This document shows, one piece after another, positions 24,799 through 37,200 of a DNA stretch of 64,000 nucleotides; position 1 is the stretch's first letter; the number at the start of each line of letters is the position of its first letter. A program made the translations under genes and the position numbers. The DNA comes from Tubulanus polymorphus. Its lineage: Eukaryota > Nemertea > Palaeonemertea > Tubulaniformes > Tubulanidae. The notes below the pieces were generated by a model that saw only the letters and a program-made list of their open reading frames with translations, did not search any database and was not told where the DNA came from. The stretch is from positions 9,181,001-9,245,000 of the forward strand of contig NC_134025.1 in assembly GCF_964204645.1 (NCBI RefSeq). Reading direction: 5' to 3'.

Positions 24799-27700
24799 AT
24801 GGCGGCCTCCATCAGAGAAAAACAAACCGGTAAATTTTTACAGATTTTCTTAAATAATTACTTTGTGGATTAAAATAACCTCTTAGTCGACTATTCAATG
24901 GAAACATCAAATGTTTAAGTAACTGAATAAGTGTACTTTGTTTGTAGTAAATGTTTGAATACTGAAAAATATGGATTTGAATTGTCAGTTAAATGCTGAA
25001 GTCCACTGCCCTAAAAAAGCCAAAGCCCCAATCTATGTACCAACTAATTGATGTAGGTTTGAATTAGAATAGCACTTCCTGATGTTTTAGGGAGATCAGC
25101 ATTACAAGTGTTCCACCAGCCTTTATCAAGCTTTTATTCTGCTACCCTCTGCCCTCTGCCTCTGGAGAACGTTGGTATTTAGAGTGGGTTCAATAGTTTA
25201 CAATATATTTTTAGCTTCCTTGAAGCGTATGCTCAATTTCAACTCTCCGCAGACAAAATCAAGTGTCAATGAGCCACAGTGGAAGGTAAGCTAAATCAAA
25301 TCGGAAAGCTTATTGATATAGCTTTTGAATTTGTTTCTGTTTATTATGAATGCATTTCTTATTTTTCCAGGTGCTTATCTACGATAGATGTGGACAAGAC
25401 ATTATCTCACCTTTATTATCCGTGAAGGAACTCCGTGATTTGGGAGTCACTCTTCATCTGTATGTGCACCAGTATTTTAAAAAAACCAGAGCGATTGTGA
25501 AATATTTCTCGTTTTACTTCATATTGTATATTTGTATTGAATTTTATTATTTCCAGATTATTGCACACAGATAGAGAACCTATTCCTGATGTACCCGCTA
25601 TATACTTTGTGATGCCAACTGAAGACAACATACAGAGGATATGCCGGGTAATTATCTAACCCTTTTGACTGCTGAAAAACATTTTTGTCTTACTTTGAAA
25701 TGCAAAATAATATGAATACAATATACACTTTTCATTTTGACTGAAATCATAACTGAAATCTTTTTTTCTGCATTTTATTTTAAGGACATACATAGTCAGC
25801 TTTACGAGTCATACTATTTGAATTTCATCTCTGCCATTTCACGACAGAAGTTGGAAGATATTGCCAGCGCTGCAATACAATGCAATGCTGTTACCATGGT
25901 TTCTAAGGTATTGTCAATGCCAGCTTTGATACGTATTGAAAGAAAGATGTATCAAATATCGGCCTACAAGATCCTGTATCGTATAATTTCATTTGCTCTA
26001 AATTTTCAGGTGTTTGATCAATATCTTAATTTCATTTCACTGGAGGATGACATGTTTGTGCTCAGACATCAAAATAGCGATGAAATATCTTATTACAGTG
26101 AGGAAATGAAAATTTCATACTTTGTTGTTTCTTTGTGAATATATCTGCATACACAAATCTGAGGTTTTTGTTTGTTTATAGCTATGAATAAAGGAGATGT
26201 GAAGGACACCGAGATAGAAGGAATTATGGATGTTGTGGTAGACAGTTTATTTTCAGTATTTGTGACATTAGGTATGTATATACGTATGAGAAATACTGAT
26301 ACCGGTATATTATTAGTGCAACCAAGATAAATCTTCCAGAGAAATCTGAAGTATTCAAAAGGCAACCACACTTCTTACAGTTTACATAAAACAATCAAAT
26401 CAATTCTTTCCAAAAGCTGAATTATATTGTTATTTATAACTAAATTAAGGTACGATACCGATTATACGATGTCCGAGGGGTAATGCAGCTGAAATGGTTG
26501 CTGAAAAGTTGGACAAGAAACTTCGTGATAATTTAAAAGACGCGAGAAATAGCCTATTTACTACGGATAGTATGCAAGCTGGACAATATTCGTAAGTTTA
26601 TGAAGCCAAAACTTTCATTATGATTGATTGCTCTAGATATTGCATAGTGCACACTGCAGAAGTTGCTCGGGTTTTTTAGGTTTCAAAGACCAGTGCTAGT
26701 GATTTTAGACCGTAATCTAGATTTGGCTACTCCATTTCATCATACGTGGACTTACCAAGCATTGGGACATGATGTACTGGTAAGTTTTATAGAGATGAAC
26801 GTTTTTTTATCAAACGATAAAAAGTTTTGAAGTTTTTTCTTAAAAAGCGTTTTTAAATCTTTTGATTGAAGTCTGAATTTTCCATGTTTAATCTTAGGAT
26901 TTAAAGTTGAATCGTGTTGAAATTGAAGAAACGTCTGGCGTTTCGGCTCATGGCGCTCGGCCTGTGAAAAAGAAGAAGTCATATGATCTTAATACGACTG
27001 ATAAATTCTGGCAATCTCATCAAGGAAGGTTAGAAAATCTTGACAGCCTTGCTATATCCATATGAAATGACGCTTTATCATTCAAAATCAAGTCAATTTA
27101 GTTTTCAAGAAAACACTGGATATGATAATTGTCACTTTTCCATTGTCACAAATATGACTACAGTGTATTTCTAAATTTCTCTTATTTATCTTAAATGATT
27201 GAGTGTAATTTGACTAGTTTCAGTTGTACTAGTTATCAGATATATTCGATTTTTTCAGTCCATTCCCAGAGGTTGCTGAAGCTGTACAGGAAGAACTAGA
27301 AACTTATAGAAATCAAGAAGAGGAAGTTAAAAGATTAAAATCTGCCATGGTAATTTCATTATTTTTTTTGCTGAATTTCAGAGCATTTCAGAGCATTGCT
27401 TGAGGTATTTCCAAATAGTAACAGTATTTTTTCGACTGGTTTTTAGGGTTTAGAAGGTGAAGATGATTCTGCTATCAGTATGATATCTGATAATACAGCT
27501 AAATTAACTTCTGCAGTCAGGTAAGAAAGACTCTGTGATGTTCAACATTACTCTGTGATGTTCAACATATCGTGTATTCAATCCTTCAGACCAGAAATTT
27601 GGATTGAGAACTTTTCAAGCAAATATACAGACCAATATTTTATGCCCTAATTCTGAAAAGCTTGCTTAAGAAAGGCATGAAATAGCAATGATTTGTTTAT

Positions 27701-30182
27701 TCTCTCAAAATACTAGGGTAGATACAGTACACTGCGCCCAAGTTGGATCCTATCAACTCGGATAACCGTTCAACTATGATGTTTTTTAAAAGTGTCTATA
27801 TATGAAATGCATAACATCCAACTCGGATATTACTTAAGTTGGACACATTTTTACGCTCAAAAGATCTGACTTGAGCAAAGTCTACTGTATTAAGTTGTTT
27901 TTATCCAGCGCCCTTTCACATGTTTCATTTGTGGTTTATGTCACTGTTTTTACAGTTCATTGCCAGAGTTACTTGAAAAGAAAAGGTTGATAGATATGCA
28001 TACTAATATAGCCACTGCTCTGTTAGATCACATCAAGGTAAGATAAGCCATATTCCATCAACTATACACAGCTATGTCATATTGCGATACTAATTCTATG
28101 GTTTCATTTATAACTAGATGAGAAAGCTTGATTTATACTTCGAAATGGAGGAAAAACTAATGAGCAAAGCTACATTGGTAAGAAACGAAATGTTGAAATT
28201 GTGTAATATAATGAACATTGCTTAGTGAAATTATATTTTATTTTTATTTCTATCTTTTTAGGATAAGTCATTAATAGATATAATCAGTGATCCAGAAGGT
28301 CAGTTAGTATGTTGTAAGTGTTTTATTAGAATCTGACTTGATTTTAGTCTAAAATGATTTATCTGATCCTACAGCGGGTACACCGGAGGACAAATTAAGG
28401 CTATTCATCATAGCATTGATCTGTGGAACCCAGATGACTGAGGTAAAGATTACACATTTATGAAAAAAAAGCTAAACTATTTGGTTTTGAATGATTTTGT
28501 CGCTTTATGAAATATTTTGGTGTATCTTCCAGTCTGAAATTAAGGAATACGGCTCTGCTCTGGAAAGCGTTGGATGCGATCTAGCACCCTTACAGTATAT
28601 ACGCCGATGGAGGTAAAGAATATGAACGAGACGTGAAATATTACCAGTAGCTGTGTACCCTTATTGGAATGATATTTCTTATTTCAGGACGTATGCTAAA
28701 ATATCCTCAGCTCCGGCCCAGTACGGTGGAGGTGGAATCAAAACTATGGGGTATGGTTCAATTCAGAAGTCATTGAATGTTAAAGTGATGGATTGTGAAG
28801 GGTATTTATGAATTATTTGGATTTTTCAGTATGTTCTCGAAGTTGATGTCTCAGGGCTCACAGTTTGTGATGGAAGGAGTAAAAAATCTGGTCGTGAAGA
28901 AGCATGTAAGTTCCTTAAACTTCTGTATCGGTATATCGAGACTTCTTTGAAAAAAAAATCATTCAGATACCATGGTAGGTGTGATCTCTAATTTGTTATT
29001 TCTTTTTTTAGAATCTTCCCGTTACAAGAATTGTCGACTCATTGATGGAAATGAAATCATTACAGGATACGGATGACTATAGATATTTCGATCCGAAGAT
29101 GCTTCGCGCCACTGACACGTAGGTTTCACCAATAGTAGAGGATTAAGTAATTGTAGTAATTGTAGTTTCCTAGACCTTTGAAAGACTGCATATACAGTAC
29201 CTTTCTCTATATTCTAGTTCAAGTATACCAAGAAATCGATCACCATTCCACGAGGTAAGCAACCGTTCATAGAATATATGTACAAAATTTTTGAAATATT
29301 AGCGCGTTTTCATACATAGCAAATTTTTTGCAGCTTTTGCAATAACTTTGACATTCTGTTTATCCATTTCAGGCTATTGTGTTTGTGGTGGGTGGTGGTA
29401 ACTACATCGAATATCAAAATCTAATAGATTATACGAAGGTACGAGAGCATTCAAGAATGTCAGTTGGTTCTTTATATATTTCTGTATCATTCTATGTATT
29501 TAATGACGTTTTATCTTATTTTTTAGGGTAAATCAGGCCAGTCTCAGAAGAAAATAACCTATGGATGTACGGAGTTGCTCAATGCTACTCAATTATTGAA
29601 ACAGGTGAGAGACGTTCATTTTCAAATATCTGAAATAGAGCCGTCTTTTGGATGAATGCTGAATTTTTCATACAACACTATAGCATTTACTAACTAAAAT
29701 CCACAGTTGATGATTAACCCTTTCAGTGCGTATACACCGTAGTGCGGTGTATGAATCGGTGATGGATTTTGCTAGTACACTGCACTGCGGTGTATTCTTG
29801 TAATTAGTAATTAGTTTTTATCTCTATTGAAAAATGGTAGCACCTGTCAAACATAGAGAAATATTAGTAACATACGATACACCGGCTGCGGTGTAGACGC
29901 ACTATAGTGGTACACCCGTTATTCAACACACTACGGTGGAATTTTTTCAAAATTTTCAAATTATCTCCAGCACTATAGGGTATTGATAAGTCAGCACTGA
30001 AAGGGTTAAAACATTTATTTTCATGTAACTCTGAATACTGAGGTTAATACCAGACTAGCAGTCACTGGCATTTACGCCCATTTGACACGATTACCAGAAT
30101 ATTTCATCAGTAGTTTATAGCGTTTGCATCTACGGTACCTTGTATATTTCAGTTGGGACAACTTGGATCAGAGATGCAGTAA
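24799..30182 (+). CDS. SCFD1: SCFD1/SLY1, Sec1/Munc18-family ER-Golgi fusion factor
   Basis: Twenty-four exons: 24799-24829, 25215-25285, 25371-25459, 25557-25647, 25785-25907, 26010-26097, 26182-26271, 26450-26591, 26680-26779, 26898-27028, 27259-27349, 27447-27520, 27956-28037, 28118-28177, 28262-28298, 28375-28442, 28533-28612, 28688-28750, 28830-28905, 29012-29118, 29218-29254, 29373-29438, 29527-29604, 30153-30182; 634 aa (human 642). Near-identical blocks to human SCFD1 run throughout: [43 protein letters not shown]-like [63 protein letters not shown]. The protein binds syntaxin-5 and helps SNARE assembly in ER-Golgi transport. The last coding exon is only 30 bases (LGQLGSEMQ). The poly(A) signal is probably 30629-30634. 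Confidence 0.96.
27723..27889. mobile_element. TA-flanked MITE in SCFD1 intron 12
   Basis: The ends TACAGTACACTGCGCCCAAGT and (reverse complement) TACAGTAGACTTTGCTCAAGT form an inverted repeat of about 21 bases with a TA at each edge. About 167 bp and non-coding. Ends of the CAGTA type suggest a pogo or mariner-like family. Confidence 0.6.
29717..30012. mobile_element. piggyBac-like MITE with TTAA target duplication
   Basis: The left border reads TTAA-CCCTTTCAGTGC and the right border GCACTGAAAGGG-TTAA: perfect 12-bp inverted repeats flanked by TTAA, the piggyBac target signature. About 290 bp, no transposase, in the last SCFD1 intron. The interior repeats the motif ACACCG(T)AGTGCGGTGT several times in both orientations. 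Another CTGAAAGGGTTAA end lies at about 39024-39036. Confidence 0.8.
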
Positions 30183-31288
30183 TGCCGATTGAGAGGAACA
30201 CTTGCTTTATGTGTGTGTGTGTGGTGATACTATTTGTCATCATGTTCAGCCAAACTTGTAAGACAACACAGTGTATCAGTGTGGATTGTAGTTGGTTGCC
30301 AAAGGGAGCTACTTTGTTAATGAACGTTTTTGGAACATATTAATCATTGAAGATTTTTACAATAATCTCACGAATTGGGCTGGTGAATTTTGTTCAGAAT
30401 TCCCAGTTTTCATATTTGAATCAAATGTATTTAAAAAGGTATACTATTGGTATTTATTTCGACGATTGGCTACCTTTATCAATAAACCCTCAATTATGTG
30501 CGCGTACCAGTCAATCTGTACTGAGCTGATCTGCCGTTGTTGACAAACAAGTGATACAGAGGTTGAAAAGAATTGTTGCAATATAAAAAGTGTTCTAATT
30601 TATTTTATGAATTTGTGAATATTCTGTAAATAAAACAAACTGATATCAATTCGGGCGTTGTTGTTGTTGTTGTTTCCTCTGGCAGTGCTCCAGTAACAGA
30701 TAAAAGAGAATATTTTCTAACCCTCGTGGATGTGAAGTGACTGAGTGGTATTCTCGTTGAAGAATTCAAACGCTGTAAACATTTTTTAAGAAGAAATCTT
30801 TATTTCCTGGGTATGAATATGTGCAGACAAAGTAAATAGAAAAATGTGTTCAATCGAACTCATTCAATGTAAATTTGTTATAACGCCATATTTTTCATTG
30901 GTCCAAACAGTGGCATTATACAGGACTACAATTACTTGACAACATGAACATGTATCCAAATAATGATTATGTACATACATTACGTACATACATTACAACG
31001 TGAAAATGTATATAAATAGTGAATACGTATATACATTACAACGAACATGTCTCCAAATAGTTGGCGATGAAAACAGAGGTATGACCCAGTCCCTATTACT
31101 AAAGTTATCACAGACTGTCAGTATATACATTTATTTTGTTCCATCAGTCATCAGAAAAACTCTATTATTTCCAAACTGAATAATGCAACACGCAACGAAA
31201 ATATACAACCACACACCAGTTGTAACTAGATAAACTAGATCGTTGATTTCTTCATGATAGCAGCACGCGGCCACCACCTCTGGTTCCG
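30183..31288. other. Convergent 3' region between SCFD1 and GALNT
   Basis: Contains the SCFD1 3' UTR with AATAAA at 30629-30634 and, on the minus strand, the probable GALNT 3' UTR with AATAAA at 31130-31135. Short repeated pieces ACATACATTACAACG occur near 30965-31045. No other gene is seen. Confidence 0.55.
30657..30674. repeat. GTT microsatellite
   Basis: Five to six tandem TTG units just after the SCFD1 poly(A) signal. Confidence 0.75.
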
Positions 31289-34200
31289 TTACATCCTTTC
31301 AAAACCGTTCATAGGAATGAATTGCCATATTTGTGTTGGGGAAGTTTGCTTGCACGTAGTGATGATCAGGGTTTTCGTCGAAAATAAATTGTCTAAACAC
31401 TTCGATGTGCTCCGATGGATAATATGTCCACGTCGGGTGTCAAATTCCCAGTCCTACAACGGGAAATTAATATCTAATTACCCGGGGCATGGGTGGAGGA
31501 TCAATTAATTCAGTGTGGTAAAAAAATTCGTGCCGGTACGTCGTTGAAATTGTAAGTAAATGAACGGAAAGGTACACACCTGATAATCACCAGAATAAGT
31601 GCACTTGTCGAATATTACGTTTGAGTTCCAGGAATGAGCACTTAAACACAACTTATTTCTATTTACTAATTGTCTTGATTTTAGGTGAGACCAAATCTGT
31701 AATTGAAATGTAACCAAAGAATCTACAAATTTGAAATTGAATTTAAATTCCCATTGCTAACTTAAGCTTGTCTTTTTGTGATGATTTGGCTAAATAGAAT
31801 CGTATTAACGTCACGGCCTTCCAGCGATTCCTTGGTTTGATCATGGACTAAAGTCCATGGGTTGATAATATAAATTAGAACATACGTAGATTTTAGGGTT
31901 TGAGATAAGATTACGAGGAATATGACGGACGTGAAGTATATATTATATATATTTAACCTGACTTAAACTTTGTTTGCTGCATTTAATCATCATTGGGTGA
32001 CCGGGTGATTTCTGATGAAGTGTATCTAGACACGAAATACCCTGAGCCAATTTACCTCTTCTAGTCTCTGTCATATCCGGAATTCTGTAAAATATTTTGA
32101 AATACAGACAGTCAATTATCGGAATTATCTTTAATTTTGAGGATAGACACGTGGTCGCGCGGTGATTATATATACCTGAGTTCTGGATAGACATTATTTA
32201 GATACCACCTGAATGAACGGCAATTGAGACGCTGTCGAAGTAATAACCTTTCAGTAATACTGTAAATATAACGAAGAAACCTCTAAAGCCTTAGATAAGT
32301 TAATAAATTAACGTATTCCAATCAGAAAAGATGCAGCCCGCGTATTGAATAGAAATCACATGAGGGGAGAATGGAGAAGGAAACTCCCATCAGTTCTATC
32401 AAACGGCTTTTCTTCCGTATGAAAAGCTGCTTATTGAGTTGCGTTATCGCTTTTATGTGTTTTTCCATACTTATGTATATAGATGAGAGAACGAATTAAC
32501 CACATCTATTTGGAGAACTGGTTGATTAAAAGAAAGGCTTACTTTCCATAGGGCTTTGATCTAGCCGCGGGACGGGCTTGGAAAAAATACTGCTTATATT
32601 CATCCATCCAGACCTCAGCAGTGCGCCGTGTATTTCTGAAGAAAAGGGCATGGGAGAAAAAAAAGACCATGAATATTGAAAATGGTACTGCATGCACCAT
32701 CATAATCACAAAAGCCACATACAGCGCTAAAATATGTGGTTCCACACCGATCACGACATAATTCAGTTTTGATGATTTCTGCTTAATAGGCAGGAAATAA
32801 TAATGACGACCACGGAATTGCAATTATTCGTCCATCGTCCGCTCTTCGGGTAATGATGAAATAACATAGTCTGCGGTCAATCGCGACACTGTAAATCTTT
32901 TATAGCCTTTTCAGTACCAAAAGCTTAGCCTCTCCATTACCTGATGTACGTATTTGCATTGCCATCGGGAAAGACGTAAGGATGTCTCTTGCGGAAAACG
33001 TGACCGACGCGACTACACGGTATAATCAGTAGACTTCCTCCGCACATCCATACCCGGAATGACAAATCTACGAATGAAAAGATCAAATGACTTAATAGGA
33101 CACCAAAACATTTATGACTTAAGTTGGAGTCGATAGATTCTGTGTCGATAAAAAGGTCGTATGATCTTAGATTTACTAAAATGTTTGTCTCTGATACATT
33201 TCCATATTAATGTGGTAGAACGTTTATGATACTTTTAATCTTTAAATGGTGGGTTTATATCCATATCTTTATAATCATCCCTCAAAAAAAAACCTTAGAT
33301 TTTTTTTTTGAATATAGATATATAGAAATGTATCAAATACGTTACCGCCTAACTAAAAAACCGGCCATTTCTGAGTTATTCATTCATAATTTACGTAAGA
33401 TTCATTCAATCACGTCGATTAGCTTTGATGAACTGGTGGTAATGCAGATAGCATATAAAACAAACCGGGCCCAGGCAGTCTCTTAAACAGTCGACGCGTT
33501 ACATTTTCTCATGAGATCTATTGCTAAAAGCGCTTTGATGTAGTTGTGCTTTGCAAGTCGCAGCAACTGAGCATATTAAACGCACGATCTCGGAGCGCGT
33601 TGTTACATGATTAAAAGTGTTGTGAAACAAAACCATAAAAATGTCATGTTTGCAATATCTACGACATTTTCTGATAATCTGTTGATTGCGATGATCTACT
33701 CGTCAAAATGAAGGGTTTTCAATTTCTTGGCGCCATTTTGTGGCGATCCCTCGAGGTCGCACTTGTCGCGATAATTTTCGCTCATTTTTGAAACAAAAGT
33801 TATGATTGAATATCGATAAACTCTGCAGTCCTTTGTGCGATAAAGATATTTATACGCCATTCTAAAGGAAATGAAATGTATAGATTTTTGCCAGCGATTC
33901 TTGATTTCCTTGAACGGTAAAGTCTATGGTTTCATTTGTTTCAATGGTGTATCAATTATGTTTATCAAACAAGGGACTGATATTCAATCAAAACGTTTGT
34001 TTCAAATATGAGAAAAAATTATTGCAACAATGGGGACCTCGAGGGACCCACAAAATGGCGCCTAGAAACTGGAATCTTCTTTATTGACTTACCAAAGTTT
34101 TCTCCACCCCAGATATTCATATCTATGTCGTATTTGCCGAGTTTCTCAAACCAGTCACGTCTGATCGAAAACAGGCCACCAGCGATCATCGGGGTTCTGG

Positions 34201-37200
34201 ATAAAAATATCACATCGAGAAAATAATAAGATTACGATGCTACAGCGAAGAATAATATCACTATTGCTCGTTAGTGCTTCAACAAATCGTTCCACTTTCC
34301 CGAATGTGCGAATGAAATCCGTTTCTCTAAACGATAAGATGTACTGTTAATGACACGAAAAGTCTTTCTTGATAATAGATCATTGATAGATAATGATTTT
34401 TGAAAATAATGAAAGCCCTCTTTTTTCTTCCTATGATGTAGATATATTCGAATACAGTGGAACCTCGTTATAATGAACCTGGACACAACGATTCATCGGA
34501 TCTAACAAATATAAAATTGTGTCCCAATGTAAGAGAATTCAATTGTTTTCATACTGGATATAACGAACTATTGGTTATAACGAACAGATTTTCTGGTCCC
34601 GTTAAGTTCGTTGTAACGAGGCCCAACTGTATACAGTTGGGTGTTCTATACCTGATTGGCGCTGTCACATGTGGCCGCTGTTTTTTCTGTTTTTCGTTCA
34701 TCTGTTCCCATTTGAAATGTAAACTCCAATCAAATCCTTCAAAAAATTCGTTAAAGGCATGTCGTGAGACACGAGCTGTCTTAGATGATACAATGTAAGC
34801 GAAAGCTAACTCACCCCCTCTCAAATCACTCGTAGCCGAAACGTACTGAAATGTGTCCATGCTTATAACGTCTATGACTGGACTTACAACCGAATAGGGA
34901 TCCTACAAAAAACAACGAAGATTTTCTGGAAATGTTTTCCCGAGATATTTTCCTCAACTCTCTATGAAACTTTTAAAGATTGACAAATTTCATTCCTTTT
35001 TATCTTCGTATCACCCCGTATCACTTTCTTCTCAATAGTAACGCGAAGTAACTTATCATGAAAGGCACGGTGGAAAGGGAATAATGGGATAGTGGCCCCC
35101 TCGATGATTTTCACAGTTTCAAAGAGGCGAGTTCCACCCAAATTACTAACAAGAAATAACTACATTTCTGTATAGAAGGTGTCATCTCATTATGGAGATC
35201 TTTAATTTCAATTCTAACATATCGCTTGTCCTATCGTTTTCAGACCCGTCGTCGTCGATTAGTTTGTATAGCAATCATTATAACGACCGAATCGTTAGCA
35301 TTGCAAGAGACACCACATTACGTAGTTTCGAGTAAAGCAAACAGAAAGACGAGAGAAAGACTCCTTTTTTCAGGACCAGACGTGAGTCACTGACACTTAT
35401 GATGCAGTCATCGATGTTTGACAGATGGGCGCATTTTGTATCAAGATGCAATAAACTCTCACGCCCTGCTCAAATAAACGTCGCCGCAAAAAAGGGACTA
35501 ACATCGTGACTTATTTCTGAATGGTTCCGATGGAAGAAGGCATCACTGTTTTCACTCTCAATTCTAGAGTCTCTTACCGTTAATGGTAAGACACCACCGC
35601 GAGTGACTGATGACTCACTTTTGACCATAAAACATAAGATTAATGAGTACTGGATGGGTTCGGAGATGGTTTTATTGTGTACATTTCGCTCCATTGATTG
35701 CTCAAATAGATGTTCTAACCCATGTTCGTATAGGACATGGCTGGGATTACTGATATATCAATCTTAAAAACGACAGCTGAAACTGTTAGATCACCTAGTC
35801 TTTCTAATATACATAGTCTACAAATGTGGTCGAACGATACTGTGGTTTAGAAATTGATGAACGCGATAGAACCTTTACTTGAATTTCGCTTACATCTTTG
35901 ACTTTCTGCAAAAGTGGTGGCAGCCAATTCGCATTCGCTTCGCAGTGACTATCTAGAAATGTTAATACAGTAGCACTGGCCTGTTCAGCACCTTTTACTC
36001 GTGACCTCATCAACCCTACAAAATTCACAACGATAATTGACATGAATTCGGTGCCCAGGGGCGGATCTAGGGTCTGATTCAGGGAATGGTGCCCCACCCT
36101 AAGTAGGGTAAATCAATTCAAAAGTCACCCGAGCATCGGAAAAGATACCCTCATTTTTGGAAGTCAGAGAACATGCTTATGAATTTAGACTTTCTATGTA
36201 TGAACTGAAATTATATAGTTAATATTTTTCATTTTCCCATAAAATGCGGGGCAACTTGAAATCTTAGTACCCCATGTACATTCCCTTTGGTTCCCCCCTA
36301 CAATAAATTCTGCGGGTGTGTGTAATGATGAAGAGGGCTCTACTGAGATATCATGCTCTATAACAACTCATATGTGTCTTGGAATTCTATTTATGATCAA
36401 ATGACATCGAATTGGCGACAAAAATGCTAATTGAAATGGAAAATATATGGAAATAGGGAAAGAGTCTCGTTTATAGGTTTTTGGATGAATTAAGAAATTA
36501 TTTGAAAATGACATGAATTATCAATGTAATGTGAATATGTAGTTTTACAATAAACAGCAGTACGAAAGGACTTTCAAATTTGAATAAATTTCAATTTGAA
36601 ATGAGATTATATATATACGTTTATTCTGTAAAGCACTAACGTTACCAGAAGAAATAATCAATCGAAAATATCTCGCAGAAAAATCACTTGCAAAAGATTT
36701 GATATATCCTCAGGAACGTTCTGCACGTATGAAATCGTTCAACATCATCATTCGGCACAAATACGATCAAATAACTACCTTCTCGTTGGATATTCCTAAT
36801 GACCTTGACCTTAGGCAGCACCACCAGACTCTGCCCATCTTCAGCTGAAAAACGAAAACCGAATGAGGAGGCGATAAATCTTTTGAAATTCGTTCAGTTT
36901 TCGCAGTCAACATCATCAACAATCTATGACAGGAACGCTTATAGAAAGGAGATGACAATTTATTCAGTTTGTCGTCGTGTTTTTCGCAGACGAGAGACTC
37001 AATGCACGCTGAATTTTAAATCGGAAATGGTTTTCGTAGAAGCTATTAGAGTTTACGTGATGGATACGATAATAACTTGCCAACTGATAACAAAAACACT
37101 CGGAGCGTGACGTTTCCTATGCTGATTGGCGACGTTTAATGAAACTCCTGCAATCATGTAACTAATCTAGTAATGGTCAATTAGAGGAAATAACTTCATC

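Noticed and set aside
34549-34860. Minus-strand open frame that starts in a GALNT exon and continues through the intron
   Set aside because: Read-through of the donor at 34815. The next exon (34652-34736) lies in the same frame by chance, but family alignment ([11 protein letters not shown]) requires splicing.
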